From Streptomyces sp. ICC1 (lineage in GTDB: Bacteria > Actinomycetota > Actinomycetes > Streptomycetales > Streptomycetaceae): 64,000 nucleotides of DNA. The stretch lies in NCBI RefSeq assembly GCF_003287935.1, contig NZ_CP030287.1, positions 3,004,267 through 3,068,266 on the forward strand, given 5' to 3'. The position numbers and the translations under genes were made by a program. The notes beneath the pieces were generated by a model. The model worked only from the letters and a program-made list of their open reading frames with translations, had not been told where the DNA came from and searched no databases. This document shows, in pieces, positions 16,899 through 24,866 of this stretch; the first letter of the stretch is position 1, and every line of letters begins with the position of its first letter.

Positions 16899-16965
16899 GC
16901 CCCGTTGTTCGCTCCCCCTACACTTCACGAGCTGCGAAAACGCGACAGGGGGAGCAGAGACATGG

Positions 16966-18225
16966 GTGGACATGGATAGCGGTGCGAGGAGTGCGGCGGA
17001 CAGCGGTCCTCCCCTCATCTCCGCGGTGCGGGCCGGAGACACCGCCCTGGTGAAGAGCCTGCTTCGGCGGTACGTCGACCCCGACATGCTGGACGCGGCG
17101 TTCTGCCTGGCCGTCCGAACGCACTCGGGAGCCATCGCCCAACGGCTGCTCGACCACGGCGCCGACCCCGGGCAGTGCGGACCGGACGAGCTGCCACCAC
17201 TGCGCGAAGCGGTGGATTCGGGCTCGCCCGCGCTCGTCGAGGTGCTCCTGGACGAGCGGGTGCGGGGCAGGTACGGCGAGTCCGAGCTGCTGGAGATGCG
17301 GGATCTCGCGCGCCGCCGGCACGAGACGGGGGTCGAAGCCGAACTGCGGCGCCTCACGGGCTCCCGGGACGCCCTTGTCCGTACCCGGGTTCAGGACGAC
17401 GACTACCACAGCGTCGACGCGTACTCCCTCGGGGGAATGACCGTTCGCGACGGGCACGCGGCGATCCTCACGCGCCTGGAGGAACTGCTCGGCATCCGCA
17501 CTTCCTTCGAGGAGCTGATGGCACGCGCGTTGGGCCACGCCCAGGACCACTCAGATTGGGGCGATGTCACCATCCTGCTGGCCAACCGTCGCGACCAGGA
17601 GACCTGGACGGCTGCCGCGGCGCTGCGCACCCATCCGGAGCCGTCCCACCGGTTGTTCGGCGCCGAGGTGCTTCGGCTGACCCACCTCTTCGACAACAGC
17701 GACGAGGACGCGTTCGCCGGTCCCGCCCTGGACTTCTTCACCGACTGGTCGACCGGGGAAGAGGACCTCGCCGTGCTCATCGAGGTGCTGGTCGCGCTCG
17801 GCGAGCTCACCGATCCGCGCGCTCTTGCGGCCCTCGTGCCCTACGCCGGCCACCGCGACCCCGGGGTACGGTGCGCGGTGGCGCGCAGGGTCGGCACATG
17901 GCCCGAGGCGCCGGCCTTCCCCGATGATGTCCGTGAGGCACTGCTGGTGCTGATGACGGACGTGGACACGGTCGTACGCCGGGCCGCCTGTCTCACGGTT
18001 GCCGAGGGAGGGGACCGCGGTCCCGTCTTCACCGATGCCATGGCCGCCCTGCTGGACGACGCGGACCGCCGAGTCCAGGTCACCGCCGTGTACGGGCTCG
18101 CGCTGCACCACGACGAGCGCTGCGTGGAAGCGGCGCGCCGCCTTCCCCCGGCGCCGCCCGGCACCCCGCACGAGGACGAACTCGATGCGGTGTGGCGCTA
18201 CGAGTGGCGCCGCGACGGCCGCTGA
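16966..18225 (+). CDS. Ankyrin- and HEAT-repeat protein
   Basis: A 419-residue soluble protein. The first 100 residues are ankyrin-like: SAVRAGDTALVKSLLRR, then AQRLLDHGADPGQCG and LREAVDSGSPALVEVLLDE. After a middle region, residues 250-400 are HEAT-like repeats: VLVALGELTDPRALAALVPY, HRDPGVRCAVARRVGTW and DVDTVVRRAACLTVAEGGD. Both repeat types mediate protein binding, so it is likely a scaffold or sensor. Start is GTG at 16966 (ATG at 16972 is close); GGGGGAG lies upstream. Stands alone and is followed by a convergent gene. Confidence 0.85.
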   Translation: MDMDSGARSAADSGPPLISAVRAGDTALVKSLLRRYVDPDMLDAAFCLAVRTHSGAIAQRLLDHGADPGQCGPDELPPLREAVDSGSPALVEVLLDERVRGRYGESELLEMRDLARRRHETGVEAELRRLTGSRDALVRTRVQDDDYHSVDAYSLGGMTVRDGHAAILTRLEELLGIRTSFEELMARALGHAQDHSDWGDVTILLANRRDQETWTAAAALRTHPEPSHRLFGAEVLRLTHLFDNSDEDAFAGPALDFFTDWSTGEEDLAVLIEVLVALGELTDPRALAALVPYAGHRDPGVRCAVARRVGTWPEAPAFPDDVREALLVLMTDVDTVVRRAACLTVAEGGDRGPVFTDAMAALLDDADRRVQVTAVYGLALHHDERCVEAARRLPPAPPGTPHEDELDAVWRYEWRRDGR

Positions 18226-18231
18226 CGGGGC

Positions 18232-18564
18232 TCATTGCCGTGGACCGGGTACCTCGGCCGCGCCGCCGGCCCGGACGGCGTCGACGACGCGTTCGTGGAA
18301 GGCGGCAAGGGTTTCCGGCGGGAGCGGGGCCGGGCTGCCCGTGAGGGTGTACCACTCGTCCGCGCCCGTGTACTGGATGCGGACCCGGGCGGTGCCGTCC
18401 GGGCCGGCCTCGCTCGTCAGGGTGACGTCGCCGGTGATGACGCCGACCTCGTCGGTCATGGCCCCGCCGGGCCCCGCCTTCACGTGGGAGGTCAGCGGAA
18501 CCGATCCGCCCGGAACGGCGCCGTGTTCGGGAACCGGGATGTCGTCCTGCTGGGGGCTGGTCAT
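18232..18564 (-). CDS. Hypothetical protein
   Basis: A 110-residue protein, MTSPQQDDIPVPEHGAVPGG onward, with a beta-rich middle (VGVITGDVTLTSEAGPDGTA then RVRIQYTGADEWYTLTGSP) and a helical end. No motif recognised. A GTG three codons upstream (18573) is an alternative start. It lies 49 bases downstream of... on the opposite side of the TetR gene end, sharing its direction reading, but its own start is 50 bases from the TetR stop at 18614, so the two may be co-transcribed. Confidence 0.7.
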   Translation of the reverse strand: MTSPQQDDIPVPEHGAVPGGSVPLTSHVKAGPGGAMTDEVGVITGDVTLTSEAGPDGTARVRIQYTGADEWYTLTGSPAPLPPETLAAFHERVVDAVRAGGAAEVPGPRQ

Positions 18565-18613
18565 GAGGGTCACGTCTCCAGCTTCTCGGTGAGTTCGGTC
18601 TTCTCCGCCTGGG

Positions 18614-19216
18614 TCAGGGCCGGGGTGCCTGCAGGCCCTGGAAGAGCAGGTCGATCAGTCGGCGGGGGTCGTAGCGCGGGTCGCTGTCGCGCCCGACGCA
18701 GAGATTGCCGATGCCGCGCATCAGCTCGTAGGCCTGCACGCCGGGCCTGATCTCGCCGGAGCCGGTCGCGGCGTCGAGCAGTTGGGTGCCGACGGGCAGC
18801 AGGCGGTCGAGGAAGTACGTGTGCAGGGTGGCGAAGCGGTCGCTGTCGGACTGCAGGGCGTCGGCGAGCCCGTGTTTGGTGACCAGGAAGTCGACGAAGA
18901 GGTCGATCCACTGGCGCAGCGCGGCGAGCGGGGTCCCGGCAGTGGCCAGCAGGTGGGGGCCGGCCTCGGCGCACGCCTCGATCTGGTGCCGGTACACGGC
19001 GGTGACGAGGTCCGCCCGCGTGGGGAAGTGGCGGTAGATCGTGGCCATCCCGACGCCCGCGCGGGCCGAGATCTGGCGGATCGGCGCGTCGACGCCGGAA
19101 CCGAGGAACACCTCGGCGGCCGCGGTGAGGATGACCTGCTGGTTGCGCTGTGCGTCGGTCCGCTTGCTCCGGGCCGACACCTGCCCGGTGGGGCTCTCGG
19201 TGGGCATCTCGGGCAT
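18614..19216 (-). CDS. TetR-family transcriptional repressor
   Basis: A 200-residue regulator. The N-terminal helix-turn-helix reads RNQQVILTAAAEVFLGSGVD, then QISARAGVGMATIYRHFPTR, the TetR signature. The C-terminal ligand domain resembles the group often annotated with SbtR-like C-terminal regions (RQWIDLFVDFLVTKHGLADA). Start at 19216 has AAGGAACG upstream. It faces the hydrolase gene at 19390, and two copies of an inverted repeat lie between them, one inside a promoter, so it most likely represses that gene and itself. Confidence 0.93.
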   Translation of the reverse strand: MPEMPTESPTGQVSARSKRTDAQRNQQVILTAAAEVFLGSGVDAPIRQISARAGVGMATIYRHFPTRADLVTAVYRHQIEACAEAGPHLLATAGTPLAALRQWIDLFVDFLVTKHGLADALQSDSDRFATLHTYFLDRLLPVGTQLLDAATGSGEIRPGVQAYELMRGIGNLCVGRDSDPRYDPRRLIDLLFQGLQAPRP

Positions 19217-19237
19217 CTCGCGTTCCTTCCGACACCG

Positions 19238-19284
19238 TTGACAAAGCGGAGCAGCGCTCCACATAGTAAATGGAGCGACGCTCC
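19238..19284 (+). promoter_or_regulatory. Promoter with two TetR-type operators
   Basis: A -35 TTGACA at 19238-19243 and a -10-like CATAGT at 19262-19267 are 18 bases apart and point to the hydrolase. GGAGCAGCGCTCC (19248-19260) fills the spacer. A second, near-identical palindrome GGAGCGACGCTCC (19272-19284) lies just downstream, 24 bases apart centre to centre. Both are inverted repeats with GGAGC/GCTCC arms. The position explains repression by the divergent TetR protein. Confidence 0.75.
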
Positions 19285-19316
19285 GTTTCAGGCTACCCGA
19301 ATGGGGCACTCCTGGC

Positions 19317-19340
19317 CTGCCTGCCTGCCTGCCTGCCTGC
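19317..19340 (+). repeat. CTGC tetranucleotide repeat, six units
   Basis: Six CTGC units lie in the likely 5' leader of the hydrolase mRNA, between promoter and ribosome site. Simple repeats of this kind can change length by slippage, which would alter leader spacing; no further role is visible. Confidence 0.85.
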
Positions 19341-19389
19341 TGCCCGGCGCCCGTCGCGCGCCGCGGGGCACAGAAAGGAACCACCCCTC

Positions 19390-20355
19390 ATGAACACACC
19401 CACCGAGACCACCCTTGCCGACACGTTCGGCCCGCCCGTCCCGGTCGTGTCCTACGGCCCGCTGGTGCTGTCCGTACCCGGCCGTCCCGCGGACCTCCAG
19501 GTGCGGGTCTCCGCACCCGCCACCGGAACCGGCCTTCCCGTCATCCTCCTCTCCCACGGCCACGGCGGCTCGAACCACCTCTCCTCGCTGAACGGCTACG
19601 CGCCGATCGCCGGCTTGTGGGCGGGGGCCGGGTTCGTCGTCATCCAGCCGACCCACCTCAGCTCCCGGACCCTGGCCGGCCGCCTTGCCGATGCCCCTGG
19701 AGCCCCCTTCTTCTGGCGCTCGCGCGGCGAGGACATGACGCACATCCTCGACCGGCTGGACGTGATCGAGAACGCGGTGCCGCAGCTCGCGGGGCGCGTC
19801 GACCGCAGCAAGGTCGGCGTCGCCGGACACTCCTTCGGAGGTTTCACCGCGAGCCTCCTGCTGGGCGCCCAGGTCACCGAACCGGACAGCGGGGAGGTCG
19901 TGAGCCTTCTGGAACCGCGGATCAAGGCCGGTGTCGTGCTCGCCGCACCGGGCCGGGGCGAAGTCATCCACGCGTCCATGGGCGAGCGGCTGCCCTTCTT
20001 CCGGACCCTCGACTTCTCCACGATGGCCACACCCGCGCTGGTCGTCACCGGCGACAAGGACGACTCCCGGCACTTCACGGACATGGGGCCGGACTGGCAC
20101 GCCGACCCCTATGCCCTCGCCCCCGGCCCCAAGACCCTGCTCACCCTGTTCGACGCGGAGCACGGACTCGGCGGCATCGCCGGATACGACGCCGCCGAGA
20201 CCACGGACGAGAACCCCGGGCGGGTCTCCGCCCTCGCGCGTCTCACCTCGGCCTACCTCCGCACCGAGCTCGGCCTCGACGCCAACGCCTGGCGAACGGC
20301 CTGTGACGCGCTGACCGCCGACCCCGACCCGGTCGGACGGATCGAATCCAAGTAG
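19390..20355 (+). CDS. Alpha/beta hydrolase, chlorophyllase/dienelactone-like
   Basis: A 321-residue cytoplasmic protein beginning MNTPTETTLADTFGPPVPVV, with AAAGGAA upstream. The hydrolase core has PVILLSHGHGGSNHLSSLNG, nucleophile elbow VGVAGHSFGGFTASLLLGAQ, an acid strand ALVVTGDKDDSRHF and the His region LFDAEHGLGGI. This arrangement matches the PAF-acetylhydrolase/chlorophyllase-like esterases. It sits opposite the TetR gene with operators in its promoter, so it is probably induced by a small molecule that it or its pathway acts on. Confidence 0.92.
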   Translation: MNTPTETTLADTFGPPVPVVSYGPLVLSVPGRPADLQVRVSAPATGTGLPVILLSHGHGGSNHLSSLNGYAPIAGLWAGAGFVVIQPTHLSSRTLAGRLADAPGAPFFWRSRGEDMTHILDRLDVIENAVPQLAGRVDRSKVGVAGHSFGGFTASLLLGAQVTEPDSGEVVSLLEPRIKAGVVLAAPGRGEVIHASMGERLPFFRTLDFSTMATPALVVTGDKDDSRHFTDMGPDWHADPYALAPGPKTLLTLFDAEHGLGGIAGYDAAETTDENPGRVSALARLTSAYLRTELGLDANAWRTACDALTADPDPVGRIESK

Positions 20356-20400
20356 CCGGGCGCGTCCCCGTACGACCGACCCGGTCAAGGCGGTCATGCC

Positions 20401-20532
20401 TAGTACTCCAGCTGTAGATCGTGATCTTGCTGGTGGGGCCTGCAAGGGAACGGGCGCGGCCGCCGTTGATCATCGTCGGTGTGGACTGACGACGAGACGG
20501 TGGCCACTCCACAGCGTAGATCCTGCACGTTC
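20401..20532 (+). mobile_element. Detached left-end fragment of the IS701-like element
   Basis: This 132-base stretch begins TAGTACTCCAGCTGTAGATC, the exact complement of the right end of the element at 21683-22862, and continues to about 20532 with the same sequence as that element's left end (for example TTGATCATCGT and GAGACGGTGGCCACT), with scattered differences. It carries no transposase. It ends where the acetyltransferase gene stops, so it is the stub of a second, mostly deleted copy. Confidence 0.8.
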
Positions 20533-21427
20533 ACTGTCGGCCGGCATGCCGGAAGTTGATGCGTTCACGGATGACGGGGAAGCCAGCCTTGGCGAAGTTC
20601 GCGGCCATGGGGAAGTTGGCCTGGTCCGTCGCTCCGCTGACGAACTCCGCGCCTTGCTCGACGAGGAGGTGGGTGCACTCCGCGAGGAGGTCGTAGGCGT
20701 AGCCGCGACCGCGCTGTTCCGGGACGACTCCGATGAAGCCGATCGTCGGGCCGGAGGGGTTGTGGGCCGGGATGTGGATGCCGGCCAGGTCGCCCTCCGG
20801 CGTGTGTGCGATCTGCCACCATTCCCGTGGGGAGGGGCACCAGTGGAAGAAGTCGAGTTCCTCCTGGGCGGCCTGGTCGAGGCCGCCCTCCTCGATGGCC
20901 CTGAGCGCGTGGGCGTCCAGGGTGGCGGAGTGGATGCGGCGCAACGCGTCGAAGAACACGGTGTCGTCGGGTTCGGCGCTGAAGCGCAGGCGTCCGGGCC
21001 GCTCGGGCAGACCTCGCTCGGGGGTCCAGCGGTACAGGAAGCGTTCCACCAGGAGTTCGTACCCTGCGGCTCGTGCGGCGGCGAAGCGCGCCTCGGCTCC
21101 GGCGCGCAGGTAGGTCTTTTCCCGCCAGCCGCCGGGCAGGTTGATCTCGAGTTCGACCTGCCAGGGAGCGGAGCGCAGGAGTTCGGCCCCGGCCTCCTCC
21201 TCGCCCTCGGCCACGTCGAACCAGTTGATGTTGACGGGCTCCGAGTCGTCGGGGCCGCCCCACCACGCACCGCGTGCGACGACCTCGCCGTCGCGCAGGG
21301 CGACGCGCTTCCAGTCGGGGCGGAACCGGGTACGCCGGTGGCCTTCACCGGCGCCGAGCGGGTCGGGGTGTGCGTCGAAAAGATGTGCGTCGCTCGCGGA
21401 GAGCGCGCGGATGACCGTATCGGTCAT
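20531..21427 (-). CDS. GNAT-family N-acetyltransferase
   Basis: A 298-residue protein with a C-terminal GNAT domain: IHIPAHNPSGPTIGFIGVVP, then EQRGRGYAYDLLAECTHLLV (the R/QxxGxG/A acetyl-CoA loop) and FPMAANFAKAGFPVIRERIN. The N-terminal 120 residues may be a degenerate second GNAT fold. Acceptor unknown. The stop codon falls exactly at the edge of the IS fragment, so the last residues could have been altered by that event. The gene lies between the IS fragment and the larger IS copy. Confidence 0.88.
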   Translation of the reverse strand: MTDTVIRALSASDAHLFDAHPDPLGAGEGHRRTRFRPDWKRVALRDGEVVARGAWWGGPDDSEPVNINWFDVAEGEEEAGAELLRSAPWQVELEINLPGGWREKTYLRAGAEARFAAARAAGYELLVERFLYRWTPERGLPERPGRLRFSAEPDDTVFFDALRRIHSATLDAHALRAIEEGGLDQAAQEELDFFHWCPSPREWWQIAHTPEGDLAGIHIPAHNPSGPTIGFIGVVPEQRGRGYAYDLLAECTHLLVEQGAEFVSGATDQANFPMAANFAKAGFPVIRERINFRHAGRQ

Positions 21428-21682
21428 GGATTCCTCCGGGATACAGGCTGCTTGGAGCGCTCCCGGTCAGAACTGACGAACTACGCCGGGATAGCGGAAG
21501 AGGGAGCGCTGGAAAGGTGTGAACTGCACGGCACTCGCCTCCTTCCATCCATCTCAGGGCGTGAAGCCACACGGTACGTGATCTTCCGCGGGTCCGTCCA
21601 CGGATTTCCGCGCCCCTTGAAGGAGGGGTTCGCGGGACGATGCAGAGCGCTCTCAAAGGCCCGCGGGGCCGTAAGCGGACTG

Positions 21683-22862
21683 TAGTGCTCCAGCTGTGTG
21701 GATTGTGATCTTGCTGGTGGGGCCGTTACGGGAACAGATGCGGCAGCCGTTGATCATCGTGGGTGTGTGGACTGACGGCGAGACGGTGGCCACTGGTCGC
21801 AGCATAAATCCCGCACGTTGGCGGGAGGCGTTTGAGGTGGCCATGGGGCGCATAGCGGGCCGGTTCGCCCGCTGTGAACCTCGCCTACGGGCCGGGCGGC
21901 TGGTGCTGGGCCTGCTGTCGGACCTGCCGCGCAAGAACTGCTGGACGATCGCGGAGTGGGCCGGCGAGGCAACCCGGCACGGCATGCAGCACCTGCTGTG
22001 CCGGGCGTCCTGGAACGCCGATGCCGTCCGCGACGACGTCTGCGAATACGTCGTCGAGCACCTCCACGACGATGCAGCGGTGCTGGTCGTCGACGAGACC
22101 GGCGACGTGAAGAAGGGCACCCACACCGCCGGGGTCCAACGCCAGTACACAGGCACCGCGGGACGGATCGAGAACTCCCAGGTCGCCGTCTACCTCGTCT
22201 ACGCCGGCGCCCGGGGACACGCGGCGGTGGACCGGGAGCTGTACGTCCCGCGCTCCTGGACGGGCGACCCGGACCGCTGCCGGGCGCCAGGGCTCGGCGA
22301 GGAAACCGTCTTCGCGACCAAGCCGGAGCTGGCCCGCACGATGATCGAACGGTTCATGGATGCCGGACACCGCGTGGACCGGGTCACCGGTGACGAGGTC
22401 CATGGCGGCAACCCGAAACTGCGATCCGCCCTGGAGGAACGCCGCATGGGCTATGTCCTCGCGGTGGCCTGCTCGGCCGAAGTGACCACCGGTGCGGGCA
22501 CGTTCCGCGCCGATGCCCTGGCCCGGAAGGTGCCGAAGCGGGCCTGGCAGAAGCTCTCGGCCGGACGCGGCGCGAAGGGACAGCGGTTCTACGACCTTGC
22601 GATGCTCGCCCACGCCTTCCTCGCGGTGGTCCGTGCGAACGAACACGCCCGACAGTCCATCTCTGACGACCTGGTCCCGCTGTCCTGCAACGAGGTCCAG
22701 CGCTTGTCCATCACCCTCGCCATCCGGCCTCTCCGCGATGCGGCCCACCGGGTCGGTTGGTCCGACTGGCGACGCCGCCATCAAAAGCGATCACGCACCA
22801 GCCATTACCAGCGACAAGCCGCATCCCAGACATGAAGATCACGATCTACAGCTGGAGTACTA
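21683..22862 (+). mobile_element. IS701-family insertion sequence with defective transposase
   Basis: Ends are imperfect inverted repeats: left TAGTGCTCCAGCTGTGTGGA and right, read inward, TAGTACTCCAGCTGTAGATC. Between them is one long transposase frame of the IS701 type. About 1.18 kb is shorter than full-length relatives because of an internal deletion. No clear target duplication is visible beyond the terminal TA. The right end abuts a small minus-strand gene and supplies its stop codon. Confidence 0.85.
21696..22835 (+). pseudogene. IS701-type transposase with internal in-frame deletion
   Basis: The frame has DLPRKNCWTIAEWAGEATRH, the first catalytic Asp in VLVVDETGDVKKGTHTAGVQ, RQYTGTAGRIENSQVAVYL, and a second acidic site in VTGDEVHGG. 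At about 22594, KGQRFYD joins directly to LAMLAHAFLAVVRANEHARQ. In intact relatives these are separated by roughly 80-100 residues holding the RWRVEExFQ-type catalytic Glu. The reading frame is kept, but the third catalytic acid is gone, so it should be inactive. The true start lies a few dozen codons after 21696. Confidence 0.8.
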
Positions 22863-23072
22863 GGGGGAGCCGACGGGTAGGGCCAGGCGCGATGCAAGGC
22901 GGAAGCGCATCTCTCCGGCGGCCCGACGTACTTCCTCGGAGCGGGTTTCGTCCTCGAGCGCGACGAGGAGCATCATGACCGCCCGGGCTTCGTCGCCGGT
23001 GAGCAGCTTGAGGCGGGTCTCGGTGACGGCGTCCACCAGCACGCCGAGGAAGTCTTCGTCGTCGGTATCCAT
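22860..23072 (-). CDS. Small hypothetical protein ending at an IS boundary
   Basis: A 70-residue acidic, helical protein, MDTDDEDFLGVLVDAVTETR onward, ending LASRLALPVGSP. The sequence GDEARAVMMLLVALEDETRS looks like a genuine soluble helical protein. Its stop codon TAG is made by the terminal bases of the neighbouring insertion sequence, so the natural C-terminus may have been cut off. No function recognised. Confidence 0.55.
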   Translation of the reverse strand: MDTDDEDFLGVLVDAVTETRLKLLTGDEARAVMMLLVALEDETRSEEVRRAAGEMRFRLASRLALPVGSP

Positions 23073-23276
23073 GCCCGGGACAACGCCGACCCGCCACCTG
23101 CGGTCACTCCGGCCGATGGCGACGCCCCCGCGCGCGGCGTGTCCGTGATCACACAGTGGTGGTGGGAACGATCCGCTTTCGTTGATCGTTCAAGGTGTGT
23201 GGGTGCGGGACACCCTTTGACCCCGAGATCTGCACACAGATGAGCCTCGGCAGCGTCAGATGTGAATAAGAGACGT

Positions 23277-23393
23277 GGGCCCAGGGGTTAGCGCATGCCC
23301 GGAAACAAATGCTACACAGTGGTTACACGTGTCACTTAAACGTGTAACCACTGTGTAGCATTCGTTTCCGGCCATCCGCTAGCCCCTGGGCCC
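23277..23393 (+). repeat. 117-bp near-perfect inverted repeat (giant hairpin)
   Basis: Left arm 23277-23330 and right arm 23340-23393 are 54 bases each and complementary at 50 positions, with a 9-base loop GTCACTTAA. Each end is the self-complementary GGGCCC. The arms contain AGGGGTTAGCGCATGCCCGG and GCTACACAGTGGTTACACGT. It ends 26 bases before the LacI-type gene start. Candidate natures: a miniature transposon (an end starting GGGG and holding CGGAAA recalls Tn3-family termini; GGGCCC could be the target duplication), a large operator, or an mRNA-leader hairpin. Confidence 0.95.
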
Positions 23394-23419
23394 AACCGGT
23401 CTGGAAAGATGCCACGGCA

Positions 23420-24496
23420 ATGTCTCAGTCATCGAAGCCGCCCAAGTCGCCGTCACCCGCCGTGCCGCCGGCCGCGCCGGGCACCGCCGCGCCCTCCGCC
23501 GCCGCGCCGCCCCCGCCCGTGCCGACCAGCGCGGATGTCGCCCGTCTCGCCGGGGTCTCGCGCGCGACGGTCTCGTACGTCCTGAACAACGCGGAAGCGG
23601 TACGCATCAGCGAGCCGACCCGCCGCAAGGTCCGGGAGGCCGCCGAGGAGCTCGGCTACGTCCCGCACGCGGCCGCCCGCAGCCTGCGCGCCGGGCACAC
23701 GCGGATCGTGCTGCTGCCGACCTCGCACGTGCCGATCGGCCCGCTCTACAGCAACTTCCTCAACGAGCTCCAGTGGGCGCTGCGCGCCCTCGACTACACG
23801 GTCGTCCAGTACGGCAGCCTCGGCCTGACCGGGGACGAGGCCGCGCGCGCCTGGGCGGAGCTGCGGCCGGTCGCGGTGATCTCCCTGGGCGAGATCACCC
23901 TGTCCGCGCACAACGTCGCCACGCTCAAGCGGGCCGGGGCGCGCGCGGTGATAACGATGGGGCCGGCCGGTGTCCCCGGGGCGCACGCTCTGGTCATGGA
24001 CCAGGCGGAGGTGGGCGCACGGGCGGCCGCGCACCTGGTGGAGCGGGGCCGGCGCCGGATCGGCGTGGTCGTCCCGGAGGAGGAGGGGCTGGAGCTGTTC
24101 TCCACACCCCGGCTGGAAGGCGCGCGGTCGGTGGCGGGGGCCGAGGTCGTGGCCCTGCCGATGGCGTACTCGGAGGAGTCGGCGGCGGCGCTGGCGGGGC
24201 GGTGGGGGTCGCTCGGGCTGGACGCGGCGTTCGCGTACAACGACGAGTACGCGATGCTGCTGATGCGGGCGTTCCAGGACGAGGGGCTGCGCGTGCCGGA
24301 CGACGTCGCCGTCATCGGCGCGGACGATCTGCTGATCGGACGGCTGCTGCGGCCGCGGCTGAGCACGGTGCAGATCGAGATGCCCACGGGGGAGCGGCTG
24401 GCGGGCCTGGTGGACCGCGCGGTACGGGAGCCCGCGGCCGTCGTCCGGCGGTACGACCTGATGGCGGCGGTGGCGCTGCCGCGCGAGTCGACCTGA
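23420..24496 (+). CDS. LacI-family transcriptional regulator
   Basis: A 358-residue regulator. After a Pro/Ala-rich 35-residue leader, the LacI helix-turn-helix reads TSADVARLAGVSRATVSYVL and EPTRRKVREAAEELGYVPHA. The periplasmic-binding-like effector domain follows, with RIVLLPTSHVPIGPLYSNFL and VIGADDLLIGRLLRPRLSTV near the end. The effector is unknown. The giant hairpin sits just upstream and the CCTGAGCGG array begins at its stop codon. The next plus-strand gene is a thiolase 370 bases on, which might be a target. Confidence 0.93.
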   Translation: MSQSSKPPKSPSPAVPPAAPGTAAPSAAAPPPPVPTSADVARLAGVSRATVSYVLNNAEAVRISEPTRRKVREAAEELGYVPHAAARSLRAGHTRIVLLPTSHVPIGPLYSNFLNELQWALRALDYTVVQYGSLGLTGDEAARAWAELRPVAVISLGEITLSAHNVATLKRAGARAVITMGPAGVPGAHALVMDQAEVGARAAAHLVERGRRRIGVVVPEEEGLELFSTPRLEGARSVAGAEVVALPMAYSEESAAALAGRWGSLGLDAAFAYNDEYAMLLMRAFQDEGLRVPDDVAVIGADDLLIGRLLRPRLSTVQIEMPTGERLAGLVDRAVREPAAVVRRYDLMAAVALPREST

Positions 24497-24648
24497 GCGG
24501 TACCGGACGGCCTGAGCGGGTCCGCCGCGACCTGAGCGGTCCCGGACGGCCTGAACGGCTCGGGACGACCTGAGCGGATCCCGGATGACCTGAGCGGTCC
24601 CCGGACGACTTGAGCGGTCCCGCGCGACCTGAGCGGCCCCGGGTACCC
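24492..24648 (+). repeat. Tandem array of eight 19-20-base CCTGAGCGG units
   Basis: Eight consecutive units begin CCTGAGCGG (two with one change) followed by variable bases such as TCCCGGACGG or TCCCCGGACGA, 19-20 bases per period. The first unit includes the LacI-type stop codon (ACC TGA). There are no unique spacers, so it is not a CRISPR array. It could be a set of binding sites, or a decayed repeat that once extended the protein. Confidence 0.85.
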
Positions 24649-24690
24649 CGGGCGCCCCGGGTACCCCGGGTGCCCCAGGTGTCCCGGGCG
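24637..24690 (+). repeat. Tandem array of six 9-base CCCCGGGTA-like units
   Basis: Six contiguous 9-base units: CCCCGGGTA, CCCCGGGCG, CCCCGGGTA, CCCCGGGTG, CCCCAGGTG, TCCCGGGCG. It directly follows the longer array and precedes the thiolase leader by about 170 bases. The units are nearly self-complementary (CCCCGGG), so the stretch can form several alternative hairpins. The rest of the 370-base gap shows no gene. Confidence 0.88.
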
Positions 24691-24866
24691 TTCCGCCCGC
24701 CCGGCCCCGGCGGCGGCGCGCCGACGGGGCCCGGCGGGCGTTGACAGGCGGGGAGGGCCGGACGGAAACTGCGGGCGTGCCCCACCGGGCGCGGGCGGAG
24801 CGTGCGCCGTGCCGGACAGCGGCTTCGGCGTGCCGCGCCGCCACCCGCCCGTCCAGGAGGGACCCC

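Noticed and set aside
24492-24690. Possible CRISPR array
   Set aside because: The units are contiguous without unique spacers, and no cas genes are present in the window.
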